64,000 nucleotides of DNA, taken from positions 46,609,609 through 46,673,608 of the forward strand of contig CM042084.1 of the NCBI GenBank assembly GCA_023512835.1, given 5' to 3'. Shown one piece after another: positions 45,793 through 56,619 of the stretch. The DNA is from Taxillus chinensis. Its lineage: Eukaryota; Streptophyta; Magnoliopsida; Santalales; Loranthaceae. Under the pieces are notes generated by a model. It was not told the DNA's origin. It did no database searches and saw only the letters and a program-made list of their open reading frames with translations. Within the stretch, counting starts at the first letter, position 1. Each line of letters opens with the position of its first letter. The position numbers were made by a program, and so were the translations under genes.

Positions 45793-48700
45793 GAAGAAGC
45801 CTCTGGAAAGAGGTGAGGGGGTGGAGAGGGGAGGAGGGGTTCGTGGGTTGACTGGTTTTGCTTTTGCTCGTCTTTTTTTGGGGTTGCGAGAGTGTAAAGT
45901 AAAAATGGGCATTATGGTGGTGGTGGTGGTGGTGGCAAATGGCAAATGGCAACGGCATAAAAAGCTCTCCCCTTTTTCGCACAATTTCAGATTCTTCTAT
46001 TCTCGAACGTGTTCCTTCCTATTCCCGTCAAAGTTACGCCGCCGCCGCCGCCACCGCCCCACCTTATTATTGTGTTTAATGTTTTCTTTTTTCTTTTTTC
46101 TTTTTTTCCCTTTTTATTATTGTGTTTAATGTTTGATATTGCCATTGTTTGGTATGAGATTTTTTCCGTCTCCATTTAATTCCAAATAATAATAATATTA
46201 TTATTATATATTCAAGTGCAAGTCTATATTTATGACGGTATATTTACCATACCCACGCACCTTGTCTGGGAGCTTTATACGTTATTTTGTTGTTAAAAAT
46301 ATCTATATTATCTAAGTCATTAATAATCATCATGGAAGATTTTGAGTATCAATGGCAATGGGAATAAAATTTGCCTGCTTCATGTCAGAATGTCTAATTT
46401 GGTTGTAAGTCCCTATTTCTTCTTTTTTTTTTAATGTATATTATTTTTTATATGTATTTATTTTCTAAAAATCTTTTACGTTTCATTCCTATTTTTACTT
46501 TTTTAAAATACTAGTTCTTTAAATTTTTTAACATTTTCTCTCTGTTTTATTTATCACAATCACTCAAATGTCCACTGAATAAAAAAAATTCATTAAATAT
46601 TTTGGAGAACTATTCAAAAATGATAGGTTATCTTCAAATATGAGATTTTCATGTTTACTAATTGTGTGGTATTATATAGTTTAATTTTTACACATGATTT
46701 CCTTCTACCCTGAATGAATAGTAGTAAATGCATTCCAGTCTTAGGACCTAAATTATGATGCATAAAAAATAATTAAATACAAACAAAAGAACCTTCAAAT
46801 ATGTAATCCATGGTGAAAACAAATTACAAATGATGTCATGAAGCTCTTAGTGAGACATTCAATTCCTCTTGTGTAAACACTAATTCACCGTCCCTTTTTA
46901 CTTGAAACATATGCATAAGCTTGGCATCATCAAGCTTTTGCATTCTTGTTTGGCTGATAAAAACAAAAGGAAGTTAGAGAAATGAATTCTATCACAATAG
47001 GTCAACTATCATTTGGTCATCTAAAACATGTCGATCAAACCACACGGTTAAACTCGACCACCCTTGTAATCGAGGTCAACCAAACTCTTTGGTTAATCTA
47101 TTTCAATTGATCAAATTGACTTTAATTTGTCCTGTTTGACCTATCGACTGATATTCCTCAAAATTCGATCCAAGAATCCTAAAGGTGCACGCATACAATG
47201 AGTTCTTAATTCTTTTTAGTCATATTATGCTACAAAATAATCTAAAATTTAAGAAAATTTAAAGTCTCAAACTCGTTCCCCAAATCTAGGATTCATCTAA
47301 AAATTATGATTTCACACAAATCATATATGTTAATTCTACTAGGATTCAAGTAGTATGAAAAATCAAATAAACACCTACCTCAAGTAAAAAACCAATTGAA
47401 AAAAGTAATGACTTCACTCACTATCTCTTGAGAAAAAAATTATTCATTATTAGAATTCATTGGTTTTACATTCAACAAGATATTTTAATCAAGCTAAAAT
47501 AAATAAAAACTTTATTTTTTTTTCCTAAAATAGGTACAAATTTTGAATATCATCGGAATGCTTATCCTTACTAACGCGTAATCAATTTTCAAACTCACAT
47601 CTGAATCATAAACCATTATATTAGATAGCCAATCATAACGTCATTTGGTTGGTAAAAATCCTAAAAAAAAAAAATTCATCGTAATAAGATAAGTTTGAGT
47701 CTATCACGAAAATGATTCCAAAATCACTAATGTTCCAAACAGCTAAATAATGAGTTCAAATGAAAGCAAATAATGACAAGCTTTTATGCGTGAATCAATG
47801 AGTTATTTCCTTAAAATACAACATAATGATAGCTTTGGGGCAATGACAATAATAGAAACTCATTAGCACCATACCCGAAAAAATAATTTTCCATAAATAA
47901 TCCTTAATACTGTTCCATATGTTTTGATAAAAAATATTCCTTAGGATATATTTGTACAGTGATCAACTTACAAATAACCTCAACAAAGCTTCTATTGGAA
48001 AACATATTGAGTTTATTTGCAACAAACTATGTAGGATAAACATCCATAGCCGGGACGGTTGAATGGTATGCTTAGGTTAACAATCGATATGAGCAGTCAA
48101 TTGATCAAATAGCTTTAGACAGACATGGCCCATGCCAGAGGAGTTTGCCACTTCACATACTACTCCGGGCAGTGGCGACATTTATATCTTTACTTTTGTG
48201 TAATATAACATCATGGTGTAGTGAAACTAACTAGGACACATACGTTTTCTCCCCTATTGCAAATCTATCTCACCCTCACGTTTTTCCATTTGGTACTTAA
48301 AAGTCAATTTCTTTTGTTAATATAAAAAAACAAGACAAAATATTCCAGCAAAAATAATTTTGATTACACCAATAAAACATGAGTGACATATAAATTTATC
48401 AACACTCTTTGCACAAGTGCGTATTGACAAATATTGTCTGGCCTACACAATCTCCTTCAATGGAGTACTAAAACTACCCACCAACAAAACCTTCACAATC
48501 AATTGTTCTCCTCAAAATTGTCTGAATGAGAATGAAGTCAATACCTAATCCTTTCTCTGTTTCTATGTATGTGGGCTCCTCATATAACCAAAGATTTGGA
48601 GGATTCTATTCTCAATGTGTAACTTCCGCCTTTAGCGGTATATCTCCAAAGGGTCATGTATTAGCCCTCTACGGAAGACTGATCTGCCCTATCGTGTTCC

Positions 48701-48970
48701 TGCAACTAAAGAAAGATCAAATCAATGTTTGTCAAGCAATGTATGGTTGTAGTTAAGTTAGACAAGTCGGTAAAATAGAGAATTTATTTTGAAATTGATA
48801 TTTTTACGATTATAATAAAACCACAATTTTCAATTTTTTATAAGAAAAAGAACTTCGATAGAATTTTGGACTGCAGTATGAGAAGAGTGATGCCACCTAT
48901 GACTTTAATAGAATATAGTGACAAATACATTCATTGTATCCCAGGGAAACGAAAAAAAAAAAAAAAAGAA
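45655..48970. other. Intergenic region between PRS and TOM2B
   Basis: The PRS promoter and 5' UTR are expected in the first few hundred bases, which hold a (CT)n run (about 45763-45789), a CGT trinucleotide run (about 45678-45700) and a GCC run near 46038. From 46200 the DNA is AT-rich with no recognisable gene or repeat family. An unassigned open stretch at 48526-48756 has no supporting context. Confidence 0.6.
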
Positions 48971-48971
48971 C

Positions 48972-51900
48972 CTCCGGAACGGGTTGGGCTTGAGATAGAG
49001 AATTTAACTGGCAGCTTTCCATATTTGCGAGCAATTGGAGCACAGTCTTAAGATGAGGAATACTGGAAGAATGGGAACCCATTTCAGCAAACGTAACGGC
49101 ATGCCATCATAAACCAAAAAATTTGAAGGCATGGCTGCCCAGTTGTATCATGTCATTCAGATGAAACGGCTGGAAACCAAGTTTCTACCATGTTTGGAAT
49201 TTGTAAAACATGGCAAAAACAGAAGGAACATGCATTGCAGTTTATTTTTATTGTTTAGTTATCAGGGAAAATGAAATAGAAAGGTCATCATCCTTCTTGG
49301 CTATATTTTTAATTCAACTTATACACCTGCTTTTTCTTGTATTGTCCACAAATCACAGCTGTTACTTTTCAGCTACGTTTCTGAGACATAAAAATTGCTT
49401 AACAATAGCATGCAAAGCAGAAGCTCATATTCGAACATTGATTTTGGGAAAACAGAGCAGAGGGAGACAGCAGCAGTAGGAGAGGTTAGCACAATGCCAT
49501 GGACCTGGGTTTGATCCTTTGCAGGGAGAAAGCTAAGTACCACATGGGTGAGGTGTGAAAAATCCAGCCCCGTCTGCATGCGGATACGGACCGGTCCATA
49601 TTTATTTATTTATTTTAAAACTTATTATAAGTTAATTTTATTTAAAATAATTTAAAATTTATATTCAATAGTTTATATTTCTAAATATTTATTTTAAAAT
49701 TAATAGATTTAGGCTCTAGGTACTAATATACTAAGTAAAATATATAATAGTTTAAAAAAATTATTTTTAAAAAATAAAAAAGCCAGTCCGCGAACCGGTT
49801 CGCGTCCGCACGGATTTGGTCCGCATGGACTGGGCCTAAACGGACCGGTCCGTTTAGGCCCGCGATTGTAATGGACCAGAATTTCTCTGGTCCAGTCCGC
49901 TCCGGACTGGTCCGCGGACCGGCGGTCCATTTTATACCCCTATCTCTCTCTCTCTCTAGGAATCAAATACTTCAGCCTTCAGATTTAGATCATCCACTCA
50001 CTTTTTTGAGCAAAGGCCTGATGCAACACTTGATGCCAAGAGTCTCACATATAGAAAGGAAGAATGGAACCATTGCGCACGCATTGGGAGGAAGAGACAA
50101 GAGGAGAGGGAAGAAACACAAGAGAGGAGAAGAAAGATCTAGGGATTCTGAAAAAGTAAGAAAGGGGAGGCAGGATGAAGAGACGATTGTTCAGATTTCT
50201 TGGCATCTAGAGGGGGAAATATTACACAACCTATCAAATAAAAATGATGGGGTGACCAGGGAAGGCTTGCCGTTAGGGTTGTTAATGAGCAAAATTGTTC
50301 AAGACGGCCCACTAAAAACTCAGTCATTATATATTTTAGGCAAGCGGCAAGCCTGAGCTCATTGGTATTCAACGCGTGAAATTCAATTTAATTTACTTTT
50401 TTAAGCCCAAAACCAAAGCTGAGCCCAAAACTCAAACCCAAGCCCAACCTAATACACAAATTTTGCTTTTTTTTTTAAATTGTTGATCTTTTATCAAATG
50501 GCTTAGATCTCACGTGTCTAAGTAAAGGCTCATTTAATTAGACTTACAAAATAAGAAGCTTATAGTGATTATAACTTATATGCGAGTGAAATGACCAATA
50601 AAAGTATAAATATTAAGTTTGATAATAGTTTTATGGATATTACATATTTTTTCTGAATTTAAAACTGTTTTACTTCTAAAAAACAAATAAAAAATAAAAA
50701 ATCTGGAGCTTCAATTAGATTAGGCGCAAAAAAGCACATACAAAAATGCACTAAAGCTCATCAAAGTGCATGCCTAGAATCCAGTATGCAATCTGAATTC
50801 TGAAAAAATATGCTAAATTCAGAAAAAAAAAATGTTAAAATCTGATAATATGTTAAATTCTGAATTCAGATTACATTTTTTTCTGAATTTATATTTTTTC
50901 TGTTTTACCAGTATATAATTTGTTATTTCTTGAAAAAAATCTGATAATTCCTCATATATAGGATGATAACAAAAATAGAATTTAAAAGAATCATAGAATT
51001 TAAACTATAACACCAACAAGATAGAAGACACAGTAAATTAAGAGTATCAAGTGTATGTTAATGGTTCTCCTGGTCATCTTATGTAGAACTAAACTAGGTA
51101 TTATAGCACTAGTAATGGACTAAAAAATTTAATAAGTTTATTTACATAAAGTAATATTAACCACATATTATATTTGAGATTTGTATTTTGGCTACAAACT
51201 TTATTAAAATTATAATTTTTGAGATAGTGATTAGTCAAATTTGGCTAGCTACTGTCTCGAAATTTATAATTTTAATAAAGCTTGTAGCTAAAATATAAAT
51301 CTCAAGTACAATCTGTGGCTAATATTACTTCATGTAAATAAATTTGTTGAAATTTTTAGCTAGTCCACTGCTAGTGCTCTTAAGATGTTAAATCTTGGTG
51401 AATAGCAATGGGGAGAAAAATAAAACCTTTCCAGACCACTTTCAACATAAGCATCCAGCAATGAAATGACACGAGGAAGCTGCTCCAACACCTATGCCAC
51501 GTAGCACAAAGGGATTAGACCTTGAACATTTCATTGCGGGTATCCCACCATACAAATTTTTTATAAAGTACATACTAACATACTTGCCCAGTATTTTTAA
51601 TTGTTGGCGTTTTTGCCAGAAGGTTTTTTGGAAGTTGAATTAGTTGGGCCTGCGATTGAAATCAGGATACAGTCTTAAGTTTATATGCACATTCAACTGT
51701 AAATATAACGTTGAAAAACAAAGCAAGCAATCAAGAATTTTTTTTTCCCAATTAAGAAATGTTAATGCGCAATAAAATTTAACGAGACAAGTAGAGCCAA
51801 TACAAAAACATATGGACAATTGCCAAAGAAGATTTGGCCACATATTAATTAAGTTTACCCTGCCAGAAAAAATATAAACCATCAATCCTAGCAGAAAAGG

Positions 51901-52336
51901 CCTCTACATCAGTTTGGAAGGATAAACTGCCAATTCTAGCTAGAGTAACATTACGTATAGAACTACGAAATATGTAGTAAAACAAGTCAACCTTCAACAG
52001 AATTGCTCCAGCGACGCCTCAGGGACGCTTTAAAGAGAAAAGATCTTAAATAAAGGAAAGTACATCAAAGAAAAAGTAAAAAAAGAGAACACCATGAATG
52101 ATATTGCTGCTCAACATTGAAAATAAAACTTAAGAAATAAATTATATTCTGTTCACTACCTTCCATGCTTTTACTTTTACATTTCTTCCACATGCACACA
52201 CTTGTGTCTAGCTTCTACAAATTACAATATCAGCAGTCCTTACAGTTGGACTTAATGACTATGATTAAAAAATGTGCTATATATACGTGCAAAATAAGAA
52301 ATATTTTCATTCTTCTAGCTAACGCACGGCATGTGT

Positions 52337-52370
<34 letters not shown>

Positions 52371-53698
52371 CTTTTTGGACTACAGCACTACCCAGGCCCA
52401 AATTCCAAAAAAATGAAGAATAGTTGGTTTTCTAGCGGATGCTCTCAGAATGCCATATTGAATCTTGAAGAACATAGTAGCAGACAATTTCCTCAGGGGC
52501 ATGAAAGAGGTTTCAGGTTGTCATTACAATTGAGGCCTCTGTATACTTTGACATGAAAACAGTCCCAACCACCAGGATTTAGAGGTATAATGTCGCAAAA
52601 GCATGGGACATTCTTTGAGCCAACAAATATATCCATGAAAGATCCTGGAACTATACCACAGTAGAATAAGAATTTGCACCCATTTCATCCCAAAGCGAAG
52701 ATTTAATGCCTCGAAACATCTTATTTAAGAAATCAACATGTGAAACCTTTTAGCCTCACATTTAGAATGCATCCTCCAGGGCCTATTGGCAATGAATCAA
52801 GTGATGGAAGTTGCAATAAAAGCAATAATGATAATATAAAAATCCCTGGCGCTATCCCTGTCTTCTTTACATTTTGAATAGAATCTTGTGGTAAAAGTAA
52901 TTTAAGCAGTGTATATGCAATCAAGGAAATTCAACAGAATATGAATAAACAATCTATTTGGGTCCAGGAAATTATGGAATCAGGTCTCCTGTCACATCCC
53001 AACACCACTTCTGCAATCTAGGTTAATTCTGAATCTCTGATTGGATAATAGAGCGAAAATTTGTACATGCCACCTTAGCAGAACCAATGATAAACATTAC
53101 CGACATGATATAAATTGTCGAGTAAAAGATTCACAGTAAAGAAGTTTGTATTCTATCTATTGAGGCATCAGTGGTAGTAGACCTCATTAATCTAGGCTAA
53201 ATTTTAAGATCAATCCATCAATAATGCCCTACTGTCGTCAAAGCGAATCACAGTTCTCTCCCCCCCACACACACACAAGCCCGCACAGGAGAAAGAGCGT
53301 GCGGGTGCGACAATTTCAACACATCCTATCATTTCTCAAAACTTGTGTGTACTAAATTAATCATGAAAGAGAAAACATGGATAAAAAATCCCATCAGTCA
53401 TCAAATTTCAATCGTATGCATCAATTATCAAACATTGGTTTGGTCTGGTCTGGTCTGGCCAAGAAAATAGAGAGAGGAGAGAGAGAGAGAGAGAGAGAGA
53501 GACCTGAGGAGAGGATTGTTGCATGAGATGGAGAAGATTGGATGTGGATTGAACGGCCTGAGAGATCTGTTCAGCCACCGCAACTTTGGCAGCTCCCTCT
53601 CTGTTTGAATTTGAGTTCGAATTTGAATTTGATCCTCCTCCGCCGCCGCCGACGGCCGCTGCTCTTGGAGCTGTCGAAGACGATGACGGTGTGGCCAT
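48972..53698 (-). CDS. TOM2B: TOM2B, small conserved plant protein (3' end uncertain)
   Basis: Four exons are clear: 53698-53504, 51649-51584, 51491-51427 and 49062-48972, with GT/AG borders and continuous phase. The protein begins MATPSSSS, has Gly- and Ser-Asn repeats, then VAEQISQAVQSTSNLLHLMQ, AQLIQLPKNLLAKTPTIKNT, VLEQLPRVISLLDAYVESGL and IPHLKTVLQLLANMESCQL. These agree with my recollection of TOM2B (At1g32370), a small basic protein of unknown biochemistry needed with TOM2A for efficient tobamovirus multiplication. A donor-like GAG|GTTC ends exon 4 before a poly-T run; the last few residues are probably in another exon I could not find. Intron 3 (2.4 kb) carries a MITE and a hAT-like fragment. 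Confidence 0.75.
49585..49942 (-). mobile_element. hAT-like fragment rich in GGACCGGTCC words
   Basis: Within TOM2B intron 3, two GC-rich ends flank an AT-rich middle. On the minus strand the right end starts TAGGGGTATAAAATGG, resembling the TAGGGGTGTAAA termini of plant hAT elements, followed by many GGACC, CCGGTCC and CGGACTGG words. A matching opposite terminus is not clear, so it is likely incomplete. Confidence 0.45.
51104..51379. mobile_element. Full-length foldback MITE (PIF/Harbinger-like) in TOM2B intron 3
   Basis: The 276-bp element is an almost complete inverted repeat about a centre near 51242: left arm AGCACTAGTAATGGACTA, right arm the complement of AGCACTAGCAGTGGACTA, and long arms pairing throughout. 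Flanking TTA (51101-51103 and 51380-51382) fits the TWA target of PIF/Harbinger elements. It ends 48 bases from TOM2B exon 3. Confidence 0.75.
53465..53502 (-). repeat. (CT)n tract immediately after the TOM2B exon 1 donor
   Basis: On the transcribed strand the donor GTCTCTCTCT passes straight into a CT run of about 30 bases, so the splice site overlaps a microsatellite. Confidence 0.8.
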
Positions 53699-53989
53699 TT
53701 CCCGACACCCGGCTGCCTGCCCCTGATTTCTGATATGATTGATATGTGGTGGAACCGAAAATAAAACTTAAAAAACAAAAACCTTCATCTCCTTTTCTTA
53801 TCGGGTAATTCGTGTGTATGGGCATTGAACTTTGGGCCTTGTGTAACGCGAAGGTGACTGTTGCAATGCATACGTGGCATTTTTTTTATGACTTGTACAA
53901 TTGGGGGAGAAAAAAGCCACGTTGGCACCGTCGTCGTCGTCATGACGATGGGGGACGGACCGGTGCATAATCATATGGTGACCAGCAGC

Positions 53990-55240
53990 ATTCTTCAAAA
54001 AATAAGAGAAGAAAGATTGCGTTGAGCAATGAAACCCTATTTCTTAATCTATTTCTTGAATTGGGTATAATCTATTTCTTGAAACATTGAGTATAATCTA
54101 TTTCTTGAATTGTACTTTAAATTTAATTTATTTGACAAGTGAGAAAAAATATTTTTAAAAATAATGTATATATTTATTTTTTGAAAAATAATATTTAATG
54201 ATTACAAATAATAAAATAAAACAAAAAACAAAAAATTAATCTGAATTTAACTTTAATTTTTTTAAAAAATTATAATTATAAAAATATAAAACAGTTCAGA
54301 TTTAAATTCATCTGGTTCATTTTGAAAAACTTCAGACGCACCCCTGGAGTTTGGTTCTATTTTGAATTTCTATCTTGAACGTTTAACCTGAGTTGTATTT
54401 CATTCAACTAAAAGGTCAACGCAAATGGTATCTTAAACATCACCGTAAGGGCACAGGTAAAGAGATCACCAGCATGTGGGACAAGGGTCGCCTGACCCAG
54501 AGAAAATTATGGGATGGCTTCGTGAGTCAGAAGAATTCCCTGAGGTAGCCGAGAAGGTGAACGAGAGAAGATCGATGCTGCTCCCGGGAGCTTGGAGACA
54601 TGTATATAACACACAGATGACAGATCCGGATCAACGAAACGGGCAAGCTATAGGTAATAGGTGAGGAGCTCATTTCATTTGGGAGACGCTAAAGGCTGCT
54701 GTGAAGGAAGGCTCTCAGGTGAGTGGCTAGATGACTACCAGTCAGTACCAGAGCACTGGAATGGAGGACTACGATGAAGAACCCAATGAGGTGAAAGCTG
54801 TGTAATCAAAATCCTAAAGATTAGAGGGAGCTCGGAGCGAAGAAGAAACAAATTTGCCCACTAGCTATTTATGGGATGAGTTCCAACTCAGGTCATAGAA
54901 GTAAACCGTGACTCCTACTCAACAGGATTAATAAACTCATGTGCCTTGCACTGCTTTTGTCCTCATAGAAAGTACGCATCCAGATGATTGATGTATTCAT
55001 GAAACGTTAAACAAACAAATAAAAATTTCCTGAAAGATGAAAGAGATCAACCAAGCCAGCAATATACTTCATTTAATATTTGAGACACCTAAAATCTCAA
55101 AACAGATGCATTTCCATCAATTCTACAAGAAATCCAAATACAAAAGCTTCTGCTGCTTCCCTGCTTCCCAAGTCCAAAATATGAAACCTACATAGCACCA
55201 AATCCCCTCCTCAAAACTCATATACACAAGCACGACTCCA
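53990..55240. other. Intergenic region, no gene seen
   Basis: The TOM2B promoter lies at its left end and the 3' end of the next gene at its right end. AT-rich DNA spans 54090-54310. Bases 54440-54960 are GC-richer and look like old coding or element sequence (open stretch 54476-54664) but I cannot assign a family. A (CA)n microsatellite lies at about 55252-55280, just beyond. Confidence 0.6.
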
Positions 55241-55247
55241 TTCATAT

Positions 55248-55282
<35 letters not shown>

Positions 55283-55368
55283 GAAAGGGAATTGAAGCGG
55301 GCAAGTTTCCAAAACCTACTCAAGTGGAGCCAGCCTGGATAGCTCTTTGGCAAGCATTGTTGGAGGAC

Positions 55369-56478
55369 TCAAAGATGGCATGACTTGTTGGAGGATTCAC
55401 GGATCTCCTTTCCACCAACGTTCTTCTTCCTATCCCTCCATTGCTCAAATTCACTGGAATTGTCAGCCAAAGATGGCTTCAAATTCTTTGCAGCAGCAGC
55501 ACCAATTTCCCTGCTGCTATAACTCCTAGCCGGAATGACAGAGGATCGCAACTCCTGGAGACATTGTTTCATCTCCTTATTCTCCTTCTGAAGAGCCTCC
55601 AAGTCTCTACTCATCCAGAGGCACATACCCTTCAACAGCTCCATGTCGCCCTCATTGTTCTTACTATTATTCTTCTTCTTATCTTTCCCATCCTCGGCTG
55701 CCCTCCTCCTCTCAAACCTGATCTTATCGACGGTCAAAAACGGCATCTTCCTCGTCTTCCCAAACTGCGCCGGAAAGTGAAGGCCCCACCTGAAATTGAC
55801 GTCCACTCCCCTCACCAGCGGCAGCACAGTTCTCGCCCTGACGGCGAACCCAGACAGAATCCCAACCCTCCTGCAGCAAGACGACTCCATCTTCTTCCAG
55901 TCCTTCCAAGCTAATGCAGACACAGAACCAGGGGCGAGCTTGGACGTAGGGTTAAGGTTAGAATCCAACATCTCAAAGGGCCCAAGCTCGTCCTCGGCGT
56001 TCTCGGTCACTTCAAAATTGCTAGGGTTTGGGAGACTGGGAGAAGGAGAGTTATCATTAGGGTTAGGGTTAGGGTAAGGATTTGGAGAGAAGGCGGCTTT
56101 GTTGAGGGAGAAATGGCCGAAACGGGGCTTGAAGTGGAGAGAGAAAGAAGGGTTGATGGAGGTAGGGAGGAGGGAGCAGCGGACGGAGATGGTGAACGGG
56201 GAGTCATTGGGTGAGCCGAAGAGGCCGGCACCGGATTTGAGAGAGAGGGCGAAGGGGGCAGCGGTGGGCAGAGGAGAAGGGGTGTATGAGAGCTTGAGGG
56301 ATGGTCCGGAGAGGAAGTTGGTCTGGAGCGAGAAGGAAAGGTCGGAGGGGTCGCCGGAGACGACGCCGGATGTGAAGGGTAGGCCCAGCACCGAGATGGG
56401 GACCTTCGCTCGGAGGAGCGGCTTGCGCTGCTGCTGCTCGTCATCGCCGCTGTCTCGGATCTGCAGTGACAACTTCAT
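55369..56478 (-). CDS. Conserved plant protein of unknown function, intronless
   Basis: A single open frame on the minus strand. I chose the ATG at 56478 (MKLSLQIRDSGDDEQQQRK) over one 40 codons upstream because the upstream part is low-complexity (DRREVNRSIDRERE-like, over a GATC repeat) and MKLSL fits my memory of plant homologues; this gives 369 aa. The first ~170 residues alternate hydrophobic and polar (VPISVLGLPFTSGVV, GPSLKLSYTPSPL, SLKSGAGLFGSP, FSLHFKPRFGHFSLNK), suggesting repeated beta strands. A second similar part has ARTVLPLVRGVDVNFRWGLHFP and PFLTVDKI. A charged K/E/N stretch and a short coiled coil (LEALQKENKEMKQCLQELRS) follow. No enzyme motif, signal peptide or membrane helix is seen. 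Function unknown. Confidence 0.8.
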   Translation of the reverse strand: MKLSLQIRDSGDDEQQQRKPLLRAKVPISVLGLPFTSGVVSGDPSDLSFSLQTNFLSGPSLKLSYTPSPLPTAAPFALSLKSGAGLFGSPNDSPFTISVRCSLLPTSINPSFSLHFKPRFGHFSLNKAAFSPNPYPNPNPNDNSPSPSLPNPSNFEVTENAEDELGPFEMLDSNLNPTSKLAPGSVSALAWKDWKKMESSCCRRVGILSGFAVRARTVLPLVRGVDVNFRWGLHFPAQFGKTRKMPFLTVDKIRFERRRAAEDGKDKKKNNSKNNEGDMELLKGMCLWMSRDLEALQKENKEMKQCLQELRSSVIPARSYSSREIGAAAAKNLKPSLADNSSEFEQWRDRKKNVGGKEIRESSNKSCHL

Positions 56479-56619
56479 CTCTCTCTCTCGATCGATCGAT
56501 CTATTGACTCTTCGGTCTATACAGCTAGCGAGCGTCAGCGTGGCATGTAGTCGTGGTGTGGCCGTCCGGGCCTCCGGGGGTGATTTTGATGACTTCAAGC
56601 CTACGATCTGATTCTGATC

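Noticed and set aside
48526..48756. Open frame of 76 codons with a vaguely lectin-like GHVLALYGR stretch
   Set aside because: Too short, no splice partners or neighbours to support a jacalin-type gene.
49470..49570. Possible SINE with a GGGTTTGATCC B-box-like motif
   Set aside because: No convincing A box, target duplication or defined ends.
49871..50356. 161-codon open frame rich in Arg/Lys/Glu
   Set aside because: It begins in the hAT-like fragment and runs through intron 3 of TOM2B on the other strand; no family resemblance.
55796..56611. Open frames on the plus strand opposite the 369-aa gene
   Set aside because: Mirror frames of a GC-rich coding exon; the minus frame has the coherent protein pattern.
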